Positions 21,641-33,356 of a DNA stretch of 64,000 nucleotides are shown here, piece by piece. Position numbers and translations under genes: made by a program. Below the pieces are notes generated by a model that saw only the letters and a program-made list of their open reading frames with translations, was not told the origin of the DNA and searched no databases. How positions within the stretch are numbered: position 1 is the stretch's first letter; each line of letters opens with the position of its first letter. The stretch is from Paraspadella gotoi (Eukaryota; Chaetognatha), in assembly GCA_051294375.1 (NCBI GenBank), contig CM119268.1, forward strand, positions 2,975,935-3,039,934, read 5' to 3'.

Positions 21641-22690
21641 CTTTCTTTCTTTGTTTTTTACTGCTGAGTAAATGTTATCTCGAGGGAAAATTGGAAAAGA
21701 AAAAATCTTTGGCCTTTTTTTTTTTTTAGTCATAGAAAAAAATTGTACAAATACGAAAAAAAATATTAAAATTCTAACCAACGAAAGAGAGAAGAAACGG
21801 CGGACTTTCCTTTATTGCGATAATTTTAGCGCAAAAAAAAAATAATTGAAAAAAAAGCATTAAAAAAAAAAAAAAAAAAACAAAAGAAAAAAAAAAGAGA
21901 GACAAAACAGACAAAGAAAAAAAATTTAAAGGTTTGGGTTTTTTGTGGAGGGAAATTCCCAGTGAAACCTTGAAAAAGAGAAAAATCTCCCCTTTTTTTT
22001 TTTTAAAAAAGAAAAAGAAGGAACCAATGGAATGTTTTTTTTTTCAAAGTTTTTTTAAAGGAAAAATCGAAGTCAAATCTTCTCATTTTCTCTGCCTTTT
22101 TTTTCTCTTTTTTCGTCTTCTTCTTTTGGGGTCGAAAAGTATGAACATTTTTAGATAAAGAACAGATTTTAGGTTTAAAAGAGGGGGAATCGAAAAGAGG
22201 AAGGAAAGAGGGGGCGGAGGGGGCGGATGGGTTGAGATGGGGGGAGGGGAACAGATCAGGAACGAAACAAAAGTTAGGATAAACAAGGGGTAAGAAACAG
22301 AAGCAGTAAAAAAGAACACGATATGAGAAAAGGCGGGCGATGTGAGGAGGTAAATATTAGATAAGTTTAGAAAAACAAACATGAAAGCGCGAAGGCAAAT
22401 TCTGAAAAAAAAAAACAGTGAAGAAACAAAAAGAAAACAAAAACAGAATGAAGTGGAGAAAAGAAAATGGGCGAACAAAAGCAGGAGAAAAAGAGAAGCG
22501 AAAGAAGAAAAAAAAAACACGTGTCCTCAGACGGTTTATGTATGAAACGAATCGATCTGGGATTCTCGACATCAGAGTTTTGCAGATGCTACTCGACAAA
22601 AAAGTTTGTTTTGTTGTTTTTTTGTTTGTTATATTTTTAGTTTTAGAAAAAAAAATATTAAAGAGTAGGAGTTTGAGACGGGGTTAAAAG
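20900..22690. other. AT/homopolymer-rich upstream region, no gene seen
   Basis: Upstream of the ena first-exon copy. It contains GGTAA repeats (21118), a GA tract (21446-21522), a 30-base T run (21611) and A-rich stretches. The parallel copy is at 45600-47180. Confidence 0.55.
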
Positions 22691-22695
22691 GATAA

Positions 22696-22720
22696 NNNNN
22701 NNNNNNNNNNNNNNNNNNNN
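22696..22720. other. assembly gap of 25 N
   Basis: After the gap the sequence jumps back: 22721-22950 repeats 17710-17945 (and 32430, 42310). Confidence 0.95.
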
Positions 22721-23403
22721 TCTTTATCCTCATCCCCCAAAAAAACCTTCGCAAAAATCTTCCGCTCAACCGGAGCAAATATTTATTTCCGTTTTATCAT
22801 AAAAAGCAGGAAGCTCCACTACGAATCATATCAATCTACTACATCTAAGGTTTTACGTGCCCATCTGTGCCAAGAACGTAAGAAGCCTCAGGCAATGGCC
22901 TGACAAAGCGTAAAACATTGTCAATCATTAGTATAGATATTAATCTGAACATTGAATACTTCTATTAGCAGAACTTTAGGGCGGGGGGGGGTGGGGGAAA
23001 ACCAAAGATTAGTAATCTAACCTTGTGTTGTATAGATGCTCCCTCCTATATTCCAGAAAGAAGACAACACTGACTCCCCTTCCCAAATTGTGATTATTAG
23101 AAATAAATATAACATTTTTTTTACAAAAAGAAAGCAATATATGTTTGAAATAAATTAATATACGATTAAATACTAAATCCTTCATAAAAATATCAAAATA
23201 TTAAATAGAAAAATGAAAAATAGTGAAAACACAAAGTAAATTTGCAAATTTTCATTTAAAGGAAGATGGTAGTTTAGTAAAAGGTTAGATACACTTTTAC
23301 GATACACATTTACATACAGTGGACAAAAACGGAGTTTTGCATAAAGTATCACTTTGATCCCCTTTGCTCATCATCGTTTCGTTTTGACATCTCTCTCTCT
23401 CTC
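22721..23403. repeat. displaced fragment repeating 17.7-18.1 kb, with ~290-bp extra insert
   Basis: 22721-22960 and 23260-23395 match the intron segment at 17710-18085. Between them lie about 290 bases (22961-23255) absent from the other copies, beginning with a G-rich run. It ends in a CT/GA microsatellite at 23395-23413, where gene B sequence starts abruptly. Confidence 0.75.
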
Positions 23404-25493
23404 AAAGAGAGAGATGCTTGGCAGAAGCTTGGCGCCAGTTCCCTTGCAGCACTCCGAGAAGCTGTCTTTGTTGATCCATCGTTTGGAGGCTTTCAACTGC
23501 CTCGTTCCTTCCGACTCGGCCGTCGACGACCCTTTCCCGAAGAAGACGCGACGCCAACATCTCTCTCGAAGTTGGAAGGAATCTAAGCTTCAAGCTCTTT
23601 CCATGACGGTCCCCGAATGTCTCGCGATGCTTGGCTTTGAATCTCAGCGCGGGTTTCGGGTTCGGAGTTCTCCGCCATGGTCGAACTCGCGCTAGGGGTG
23701 TCAGGCCGCCATGAGTCGTATCCGGGCGGGATCGACGTTGATCCTTCTCAGAGTGTTCGTAAGATTGTCCCGTGTGATCACACCTCGTTTCTGACGTAAT
23801 GATCGATCCATCTGTCCGCTCGATCGGGCGCCTCTGCCGAAACGATGAATCTCACGCGGCGTATCCGTTTCCCGCCTCCGCCGCTGCTGCCTGCTGCTGC
23901 CGCTGCTGCCGCCCGCCACTGCCGCGGGAATCTATCGAACCTCCTATGAGTCCCCTCCCCTCGCTCCAAGCGGTCGTAAGTTGCCTCGGCTCGTCCCAGA
24001 GGGTCCGCCGAAGCCTCTCGTCGATAGCCTCAACGACTCGGGTGTTGATGGCTGACGAGGCAATTCGGCGATCCAACGGAGCTTCTTCGGTCCCAAACCT
24101 CCGAAAGGCCTCGCCGGAGTCGGGCGAGGACGAAGAGCCAATCTTGGTCGAGCGATTCGGCCCAATGGAGAGAGCGTGCTGTAAACGTTTCTTGATCCTT
24201 GAGCCCGGACGTGCTTCTTGAAGGGCGGTTCCAACTCGCCCGACACCACCGTCCCTGCAGACCTGCGGTCGACGCCAGCGGCGAATAATCGTTGCGCTGC
24301 ACGTGCTGGCTGCCGATGGCGCCCGGATGAGGATGTCGAGAGGCGGAAAGAAGGAGGAAGGAGTTTTCCTGAGGCCGGGGATGCAGCGCCGGCGGCCCTG
24401 GCTCCCGCTGCAGCTACGTAATGAGCAGGTGTTTGGATTTTTTCCCGTGATGCCTCGTACGGAGGCGACCCGCCGACAGAAGGAGGCGAATCTAAAAAAG
24501 GTTTGAGAGGCGCGAAGTGACTCGGTCCACGGAGCATTCCACGATCATCGGGGAATTGATTCTGCGAATATTGAGAGGCTTCTTGTCCCGATGGAGTCTT
24601 TTGGTTTTTATTTCGATCGCCTTCGTCGCTCTTCGTGTGGTACTCCCGGCGTCCAAGGTTCGTCCCTCCTCCTCTTCTCCTCTTTCCTCTTCTTTCCTCT
24701 TCCGTTCCCAACTCGTCTGTCGGCGCCATCGGTCGACGACCCGCTTCCGGTGTGGCTCGTTTTGAACACCTCTCCCTCGAGCTTCCTCCTTCGTTTCCCT
24801 TTCTTGCTCTCTCGCCGCCCGAACTTCGCGTAACCTCCGTTTACCATGGCAACCAGCGGGCTTGGATCGCGACGCCGGAATGACCGACGGTAACCTTGGC
24901 TCCGTCTTCTTCCCAACTGCTTCGTCCCTGACCGATCTCCGCCCTTGATCGAAGGTTTTGAAAGGCGCGGGGAAATCCTCCGGATCTCCTGACAGACCCC
25001 GACTTTGACGGGTTTTTGGGAGCGTCGACGTCTTCGGAGTCCGTTCCCTTGGAGGAGGAGCGATGAGACCTTCGGGCCTTCCGGTTGTTGTTGACGTTTT
25101 GGCCGAGAGTTTGAATGAAAACGGAAGAATGATTGACGCGTGAGCGAGGACGCTTTGAGGATGAAAGAGGAGTGGTGCTCGGATAGACGGCGAAAGAGAA
25201 TGAGAACCGTTGTCGTCGTTGTCCCGCCTCCTCCAGCTTTCTCTGCTGATCCCTGCGGAGATCCGGCTCGGCAAGAATCGATAGAACCCGTCCTAATCAA
25301 GCGGACTGCTGCTGAAGATGCAATTGCAATCCTGCTGCGGGCGTCCTGCGGCGTTCGTCGGACTCCGAGGCCGGACTTCCTGAGGCGCCGCTGCGGCGTC
25401 GGGTGACCGTCGTCGCGGCGCCGCGGATTTCCCGTTTCCGAGTCCGAACGACGCCTGACGAGACCAGGGTGGCGTTGGTCGGTCGGGGCGTGG
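23404..25493 (-). CDS. gene B coding region, noisy copy 1
   Basis: From the acceptor CGCCTAG (25494/25495) down to the chimeric edge at 23404, the minus strand carries the same segments as 1-1571 and 7343-7967. Here they are contiguous, which shows that these two parts belong to one gene. Frequent one-base indels split the frame. Sequence bridging the two parts includes NGGYAKFG and a Lys/Arg/Glu-rich stretch near 24650-24830. Confidence 0.6.
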
Positions 25494-25759
25494 CTAGGCG
25501 GTGAAAGGGAGAAAAATACCGGGGTAATTGCTTTTAATATTATTTGCGATTTAGTTTGAGTGGTTCATTCTTATTTTAATACAATACCTATAATAACGTG
25601 ACTTGCTGAAAACTCGTGTCTTCCATTCCTCCATATTCGAATCATCCCCATCTTTCGCCACCCTCCACCCTCCCTACCACCTCCACCGCTCCCGCCATCC
25701 TCCATCCACCCCTCCGCACACGCTCCCCGTCCTCTACGAAGCCTCCGATCGACTCCCGT

Positions 25760-26178
25760 AGTAATGTCCCGCTGCGGCGTGCCGCGCTGGCGACCGTTCC
25801 TTCGCTGCGCTCCTGCTGCAGCTGCGTTTTGGAAACTCCTGCCGCTGCTTGCAACTGCCGCTGCAGCGTCTGGCGGGCCGCGGCCTTTTTCCTCGAAGGC
25901 GTCGTCCGAGGATTCCTCGAGAGGAACGCTGCTTTGTAGCGATGGACGCGGCGACGCCGCTCTTCGCCCCGCCTCGCCGTCCGATTCCGTCGAGAGGGAT
26001 CGACGCAGCTGCGGGCGAGGCGGCGTCGCGCGCCGGAAATTGACGGCGGAGGCTGCGGCGGAGCCTGCCGGCGGCGTCGTCGTCCCAACACGACGAAAGG
26101 GGGCGCCGCGGAAAAGAGTGTCGCTAGAGGCGCTCCCTCTTGTGGGAGGTGATCTTGATGGGGATGACGCGGGGACAT
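25760..26178 (-). CDS. gene B 5' exon, noisy copy 1
   Basis: Copy of 8108-8632 with ATG at 26176-26178. The first residues agree, then indels shift the frame. Confidence 0.55.
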
Positions 26179-26732
26179 GATGGACTGTGGGCTGGACGAA
26201 GAGAGGAGGGGATGCGAGGTAAGTATTAAGGAAGGTAAAGGAGCGGTTGACAAGGTGCAGTGAGTCGTTAGGTGAGCGGATTAGCGGTTGATGAAGAGAG
26301 ATGAACGGAGTTAAGAGCTACGTCCGATGAAGTAACGTTAACAGCGCTGGAGCCGATGAAAAAATTCGCTCGCAGCGAAGAAGAGGTCTTCTTAAATAGT
26401 AAGTATGAGTTTAGAGGCGCGGCCTCTCAGGTCTCAGAGACTTTTTCGAGGTCCAAAAGGGTTTTTTTCAAGTTCCTTCTTTTGATTTTCTCAGTTTAAA
26501 TATTTATATGAACGATTTCATTTCTTTTGAATCGTGATTCATCCTTCGTTTTGGATTCATTCGAATCCTGGAATCCGAATGATTTGTTACAATATTTTAT
26601 AGTTTAGCTTTGAAAAAAAAATAAATTGAGGAAAAAAAAGCAAAAATAAATCTAACGCTTTCCGTCGGAGAAGCAAAGAGAAAAGGGCTGCAGTCCACAA
26701 TGCGGTCGACTAATCGCTTGGTTGATTCAAAG

Positions 26733-26735
26733 CAG

Positions 26736-26828
<93 letters not shown>

Positions 26829-26829
26829 T
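26733..26829. repeat. GA microsatellite
   Basis: Interrupted GA tract. Its length or phase is the only difference I find between the two 7.77-kb repeats (26750-26830 versus 36700-36785). Confidence 0.85.
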
Positions 26830-27137
26830 AGAAGAAGAAGAGGCTTTTATGATGACTGGCGAAACAGAACGAGTGAAAGAGAAATCGTTAGTGTGCGATA
26901 GAGAGAGAGACATGACTAAAGAGATTCAAAGTCAAACGGAGACGGGGTTACGACAGACGACCCAAAGAAATAACACCCTTAGTTTTCATTTAGAAGAATT
27001 TAATTCTAGTTACATTTTTTGTAATTAAGTGAGGTGAAAGCGCTGTGAAAGGATCTCACTACAGTAGCAGAAAAGTTGAAAAAGTTTTAAACATTTTTTT
27101 AGAGCAAAGCAGCTAAAAATTTAAAGGCGCACTTACT

Positions 27138-27221
<84 letters not shown>

Positions 27222-27511
27222 GAGGAGAGAGAGAGAAGACTAAATAAGAAAGCAACATGCTCTCACAAGAAAGATCAATTTCGTTTTGAAAAAAGCTTTG
27301 GAAGTCAATGCGCGCCGGTTTTCAGCCCAACGAATTCATTTCCATCCAAATTTTCATTTTCATGAAATTGATTGATTTTTTTCAATATTCAAATTTTTTT
27401 TTTTATATTCATTTTTTCCCGCATAAATGCCGCGTAAAAAAACCATGAAAAAAAACTTGAAGTCCTATTATTTATGTATTTAAATTTTGTCTCAAAGCGA
27501 GAATTGTGGAT

Positions 27512-27860
27512 TTACTTTTTTCAATTGACGTCTGGGCGATGATTCAGTTGAGAGGCCTCGTCGTCGTAGTGATTCTTTATCACCTCATCATCAAATCATC
27601 ATCATCATCATCATTCATCATCATCATCATCAATCATCCGTTTATCGTCCGTCGTCGCGCCGCCGTCGTCGTCGTCGTCGTCCTCATCGTTTTTCGTTTT
27701 CAATCTGATTTTGCTTTTTGATTCGCTCGAGGGATAAACGATTCCCCATTGAGTTCAATGAACGGGTTTTTTTGTGGAGTCAAGTGAAGGAACGACCACG
27801 TCGTGTCGTCGTTATCGTCCTGTCGGTCCGTTGTCATCGTCCAAATCATCCTTCGAGCGC
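27512..27860 (-). CDS. acidic C-terminal tail exon, noisy copy 1
   Basis: Minus-strand copy of the acidic tail, 3' of EVH1 exon 3 and 5' of gene B on the same strand. The frame is broken by indels; the HYDDEA part is readable. The Asp-coding array is shorter than in the inverted-repeat arms. Confidence 0.5.
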
Positions 27861-28127
27861 ATATTCATGTCCCCTCTTTATTATCATAAACAAAATGAAC
27901 ATAATTAACGGATATATATCATTAATCATCCCCATATAAATGTCTTTGTCGTCAGTATCAATCATCATATCATCATCATCAATCATCAATCATCCATCAA
28001 ATCATCAAAATCAATCTCATCATCATCATCAATGCATCATCATCATTAAAATAATCATTCATGCCTATTAGTATTCGGGTATCAAACCCATAAACTAAAA
28101 TGTCGACTGAACCAAGATTTTTCTCCT

Positions 28128-28130
28128 CTC

Positions 28131-28178
<48 letters not shown>

Positions 28179-28203
28179 TCTCTCTCTCTCTATCTCTCTC
28201 TCC

Positions 28204-28242
<39 letters not shown>

Positions 28243-28329
28243 CTTTGTGCGCACAAGAAAAGTTATAAAATAAATCACGGTGAAAACGTAAAAACCGCGC
28301 GTGATAACGAATAAAAAGTTAGAGAGAGA

Positions 28330-28389
<60 letters not shown>

Positions 28390-28434
28390 AGAAGAGAGCA
28401 AGAGAGAGAGAGAGAGAGAGAAGAAGGCGAGCAC
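28128..28434. repeat. facing CT and GA tracts (microsatellite inverted repeat)
   Basis: A CT tract of about 110 bases (28128-28238) is followed after about 82 bases by a GA tract of about 110 bases (28321-28434). The two could pair as a long hairpin. The duplicate is at 38082-38388. Confidence 0.85.
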
Positions 28435-28967
28435 ATTCGAATTCACACGGCCAACTTGAAAACAACAAGTACGGTATCGAAGAGAGAAGTAAATATACTC
28501 TTTATTCCCAAGAGTCGCAATTTTATAATCCAAACAAGAAAAAAAAAGAAAGAAATAAAAAGCTAAGTGAAAAATATAAAGCAAATAGATATAAAGCCAA
28601 TCCTTTTCATAGGTGTGCCTGGACAAGAGCGGTTCTTGGCCCTTGCCGCCATTTGTCATTTAGATTAATTTTGTGAATAAAGTAAGTTTTAAAAAAATTT
28701 ACAAATTAAGTAATGAGGCCGGTATAAGTAATTTGGTTCAAGGATCAAGATTCTAGTTCAAAATGATTAAGGTTAAAAAAGGTTAAAGCTAAAGATTAAG
28801 AATTAATATTAAAGATTAGGATTAGAGATTGGGTTAAAAATTTATAAAATATTGAATTAAAATTAACTAAAATTTTGAAAATTGGGCCCTCTGGAAAATA
28901 GTGGCCGCACATCGATTTTATTTTCCGGACCACCCTGTAGGAAAACTCAGATTCTTCAAACTCAAAC

Positions 28968-29051
28968 TGTTTAACGTTTCGATCGGCCGCTCCCATCGCG
29001 TTGGCGAGTCTCGGCGTCTTCCGCGGCAGGTGAAGTTTAGCCCCGGTAAAC
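28968..29051 (-). CDS. ena: ena EVH1 exon 3
   Basis: The third EVH1 exon. The acceptor TGCAG is followed by a copy of VYGLNFTCREDARL and then ANAMGAAIETFK, matching the C-terminal beta strand and helix of Ena/VASP EVH1 domains. Some bases are duplicated (CCGGGG, GCGGAAG), so the ORF finder sees a shifted frame. Beyond the exon the donor is disturbed (AAACAGTTTGAG here, AAACAGTGAG at 14346). Confidence 0.87.
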
Positions 29052-29325
29052 CTGCAGGACCGCAAATCCAAACTCTAATTTATTTACCCACTGTTTAAAA
29101 AATAACATTGATGAAAATCCTACAATAAATTTCTTTATCGATCAGAGGGATAAAACAACTTTGTTTTTCGACCGTTCCATCTGAAATATTTTTTATTCTT
29201 TCAGAATCGAAGCTTGAAAATGTGTCATCATATCGCCAATTCAAATTTTGACCTCGCTCCCTGAAATTCCTTTCGATTTAATCATTTGACAGTAAAAAAT
29301 CGTCCATTGTTTTTTCGGTTCCTAC

Positions 29326-29415
29326 CTGTCGGTATCCTCCATTGATGGAAAATGTAGTCGTCGCCTTGATTAGTACCTTCAAACCCTTTAAAATGGCAAC
29401 AATTGATTGACAAAC
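29326..29415 (-). CDS. ena: ena EVH1 exon 2
   Basis: Acceptor TTTCTCAG and donor CAG|GTAGGAAC. It encodes the AILKGLK start and, in the other frame, TTTFHQWR, with the Trp codon intact. Two to three indels separate the pieces. Compared with 14707-14792 the consensus is unambiguous and matches VVINC.ILKGLKYNQAT.TFHQWRD of Ena. Confidence 0.87.
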
Positions 29416-29842
29416 CTGAGAAATGTAAAGTGTAAAAGAGATCGATCGTTGGCAGCTTCATCCTTTTGCGAAACATTGACCTAATGACTTTTATATCATG
29501 CATCGTTACAAACATCAAGGTCTTAAATGTTTCGTTCTAATGACTCTCGACTAATGTCATCCAACATTCCTTGAACTTTCCTCATTGCTTAAATCTTTAG
29601 GCACAAAATGAAATCTCCCCCTCGAATCATATATTCCACTTCCACTCCACTACAACTAAAACAAGTTGAAACATGAATAATCTTCTTTCTTATCACCTGA
29701 TGATTCTGAATCTTCAATGCTCATTGCAATTTCTTAAACATCATTATGAATCAATCTCAAACTGCAATCACTTCTTTTTCTGATCTTCCTATTCATTACA
29801 CTTTTTTAAGCAAAATATGAAATCATCCCCTCTCCAATTCAC

Positions 29843-30008
29843 CTCGTGGTCCTGATCTTCCGCCCCACCACCCTGAAGGTGTGTGAGGGCGTGGTGGTAG
29901 ACGTGGACCTTGGGAAGATCCGCTCGACGCCCCCGCGGGGACCCACTTCTTGAGGGCGGTCGTCGTAGGTCATGACGGAGGCTCTGGCCCGCCGCGATCG
30001 AGGCTCGC
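29843..30008 (-). CDS. ena: ena EVH1 exon 1
   Basis: This copy has ASVMTYDD, then LKKWVPAG after one shift, and FRVVGRKI near the end, with the exon closing at CACGAG|GTGAAT. Enabled binds proline-rich ligands (zyxin, lamellipodin and similar) through EVH1 and localises to actin-based protrusions and junctions. Tyr, Trp and (exon 2) Phe of the binding cluster are all present. The protein's Ser/Pro-rich part precedes EVH1 instead of EVH1 starting at residue 1, so this would be a long N-terminal isoform. Confidence 0.9.
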
Positions 30009-30064
30009 CTGGAGGAAAGGGGGGTGGAAGGGGGGGAGGAGGGGGGAAGGCAAGAGAGAGAGTA

Positions 30065-30099
<35 letters not shown>

Positions 30100-30598
30100 T
30101 GAGAGAGAAGGAGAGAGAGAGAAGAAGAGGAGAGAGAAAGAAGAGAGAGAGAGAGAGTGTATAGAATAGGAGAGATGGGTGGAATGTGAAAAATAAATAA
30201 TAAAGTTTAAGTTAAAATAAACAATTACTACTATAATAATATACATACAACAAAATCAACAATTATGATAGAACGAAAAGAAAACAAACAAAATAAAAAA
30301 TGATACATGCGCGAACAACTTAAAAAAGCAACAACAAACGAACACAACAATTGGAATAGAACAAACATCGAGAGAAACACGAAAACGAAATAAAAATTCG
30401 GAATCCATATTTCCCTTCGAGATTTGATTATCTGGTTTCGGGTCAGAATAGCGAAGTCAGGGGAGAGAGAAAGAAGAAGTTCCCGAGACCTTTTGTCCAT
30501 TTGGCTCCGACTTTTGTCAAAATCGACCCAATGAGACAGAGAGATAAGGAAAAGCATAATTCGGTTTCATGTGGCGCTTTTAAATCGGGATAATAACA

Positions 30599-30600
30599 AC

Positions 30601-30641
<41 letters not shown>

Positions 30642-30706
30642 AGAGAGAGAAGAGAGAGAAGAGAGAAGAGAGAGAAGAAAGAAAAAGAAAGAAAGAAGTA
30701 ATAGAC

Positions 30707-30800
<94 letters not shown>

Positions 30801-30806
30801 AGAAGA
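30599..30806. repeat. GA microsatellite
   Basis: Interrupted GA/GAAA tract 3' of linker exon 4; copy at 40553-40760. Confidence 0.85.
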
Positions 30807-30817
30807 GACATCTCTAC

Positions 30818-31221
30818 CATGGCAATCTGCATAATCGTCGTCTTCTGCAATTCTCGGCTCGCCTCGCCTTAGCAAAAACGTCGAGCAAGCCAACAGTGCC
30901 TCCCTTCCAGATTCGATTTGGCGCCGCCAGCGCCACTCCGGCCACAGGTTTTTTGTGACCTGTACGCCGATAAAGTCTTGTCCCGCGGATTCGTGATTGC
31001 TTTGGATGCGATGACGTCGACGACGGGAGACACGAAGGGAAGAAAAGCGGCGGCAAAAAGGCAGCGCGACCGCTTCCGACGCGACAGAGTGCGGCGCTGA
31101 GGGGCAGCGGCGTCCAGGAGAGCAGCGCCGGGATCGTGATGCCGCGTGGACGTCGCCGGAGCCGCCGTCGGGGGCGAGTGAGATCCGGAAGGCGAAGAAT
31201 TAATTGGCGACCGCTTCGGAA
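30818..31221 (-). CDS. ena: ena linker exon 4, copy at 31 kb
   Basis: Copy of 16148-16536 bounded by CTTACTCAG and CCATG|GTAGAG. It shares every base with 40772-41127 up to position 31173, then diverges, so the 7.77-kb repeat ends inside this exon. Confidence 0.5.
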
Positions 31222-33084
31222 CTGAGTAAGAGGGGAGCAGAAAATAATGATAATTACATTGTCGTAATGTTTCAACTTTTACCAAGGCCCCTTTATTAGA
31301 AATCTACTATTGAAATTACAATTCAATAGGGGCGGCGGGTTCAAAACTTCTAGTCTTAAAGTACTACTTTTAGGTAAAAAAAATTTTTTATAAAAGTTCG
31401 GTTTTTAAAGCTTTTATTGTGTCTATTTAAAATTACAATATTCACTATATAATGATAAAAAAATTTTTTAATCAAATCTTAAACAACTTTTTATGTTTTC
31501 TGCGCAAAATTAACGAAAAAAGTATAAATATATCTGAAAATGATGGATGATGCAATGCAATTATAAATACGTTTTCAAATATTTTTCACATACTTATTAT
31601 GATCAAAATAATCCGAAAAAAAGAATTAATTAACTTTGTGTAGAATCAATTTGGTCAATACTAATGATCTAAAACATCAAACAAATCCAAAACAAAATAT
31701 ATTTAGCACTATTCCTATTATAAAAATAAAAATAAAATATAAATAATATAAAATAAGGAAGAATAATAGAGAGTAATATAAAAAATTTTGTCTATTCAAA
31801 TATTTTTTAAAATGTCGCTAACATGCTTTCGTTTCGAGCAGCGTGCCTGAATATCGCAATTTTCTTAAACCCCTTTAACTGAGTTAGTCTCCCCCCTAGC
31901 GGCTTATTTTAAATTCTTAGAAACGATAATATAAGTAATTATAGGGTGACGATTATCATTTTCTTAAAAAAAAGTTTTTTTTATAATATTCGCCATGTCT
32001 CGCAATAATTATGACCACTATTCAAATGGGCATCGAATGAGCCCCCCACTCTCTATGGACAAAGATCCTACTTTTCCACTTTCCCTGGACGCTTCCCCCG
32101 TATCGACCTTTTCACCACTCATTCGGAGCCCATACCCCCCATTCCACCATCCCACCTCCCCCCTGCCCCCTTACTCTCATTCTCACAGAACCCAAATCCT
32201 TTAAGGCGACGCGAAACTTTCGACCGAAACCGTTAATTGCAAACCTAAAATTCTCGTACAGTTAATTCATTTCTTTGGATTTTCAGTACTTTCCCCTCTT
32301 TTTTTTTGTCTTTCTGTTTCATCTTATCTCTCTTCTTTCTTCTCTCTCTTCTCCTCTCTCTCTCTACCTTATCTCCTCTCCGATCTCTCTCTCTCTCTCT
32401 CTCTCTCTGCTTTCTTCGCCTCATGTTATCTCTCTCCCCCAAAAAAAAAAAACCTTACGCAAAAATCTTTCCGTTCACCGCGAGCAAATATTTTATTTCC
32501 GTTTTATCATAAAAAGCAGGAAGCTCCACTTACGAATCATATTCATCTACTACATCTAAGAATGTTGAACGTGACCCATCCTGTGAACCAAGAAACGTAA
32601 GAAGGGCCTCAGGCAATGGCTCGACAAAGTTGTTAACATTTCAATCATATTAGAATATTAATTGACATTAAATGGAAATGGTAGTTTAGTTAAAAAGGTT
32701 AGATACACTTTACAGATACCAATTACATACAGTGGACAAAAACAGGATTTGTGCATAAAGTTCACTTTGAGTCCCGTTGGCTCGAATCATCGTGATTGCG
32801 TTTTGACATTAATCTCTCATCATACTCTCTCTCTCTCGTCTCTCCTCTCTCATCCTCTCTCTCTCATCTCTCCTTGCTCTCTCTCTCTCTCATCTCTCTC
32901 TGTTCCGCTCGAACAAGAGGCTCGTCTAGGACCCCAAGCGTACAAAGGTACTCATGACTCATTGTGTGAATTTGAAGGTCGAACTAAGCAACCAAAAAAC
33001 GGTCACAGAACGCGTCCTAGAGTAAACTTCTCCTCTGCACCCTCCGCCCCCCCCCTGGCACCCGTAAAAAAACTCCAAAAACCG
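31222..33084. other. intron-like stretch parallel to 16.5-18.3 kb
   Basis: AT-rich then CT-rich sequence with high indel noise. No exon seen. Confidence 0.55.
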
Positions 33085-33109
33085 NNNNNNNNNNNNNNNN
33101 NNNNNNNNN
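33085..33109. other. assembly gap of 25 N
   Basis: The copies at 18310 and 42930 are continuous across this point (CAAAAACCGCGCGCATTTG), so nothing seems to be missing. Confidence 0.9.
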
Positions 33110-33356
33110 CCGCGCGCATTTGTTGTTTTTTTTCTCTTTAGTCTGGGTCATTCCGCCCGCTTTGCCATCGCAAGGTCACCCGTTCGAATCCCTCAAGCGC
33201 AAAAATAGAGTTTTCAAAACCAGAAAAACACTTGGGATTTTTTTTTGGGGGGGGGAGTGGGCGGGGGGAGTTGAATATCGAAACAACGAAGCATAAACGA
33301 ATTTGTTGTTTCGTATTCAGTTTTATGGGCACAATAGTTTCGTTTTTTTTTGTTGT

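Larger units (their letters stand above)
23404..31173. repeat. ~7.77-kb direct repeat, copy 1
   Basis: Matches 33357-41127 with offset 9,953 (9,954 after a GA tract near 26770), and I find essentially no other difference. It carries gene B, the acidic tail, EVH1 exons 3-1 and most of linker exon 4. Confidence 0.93.
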
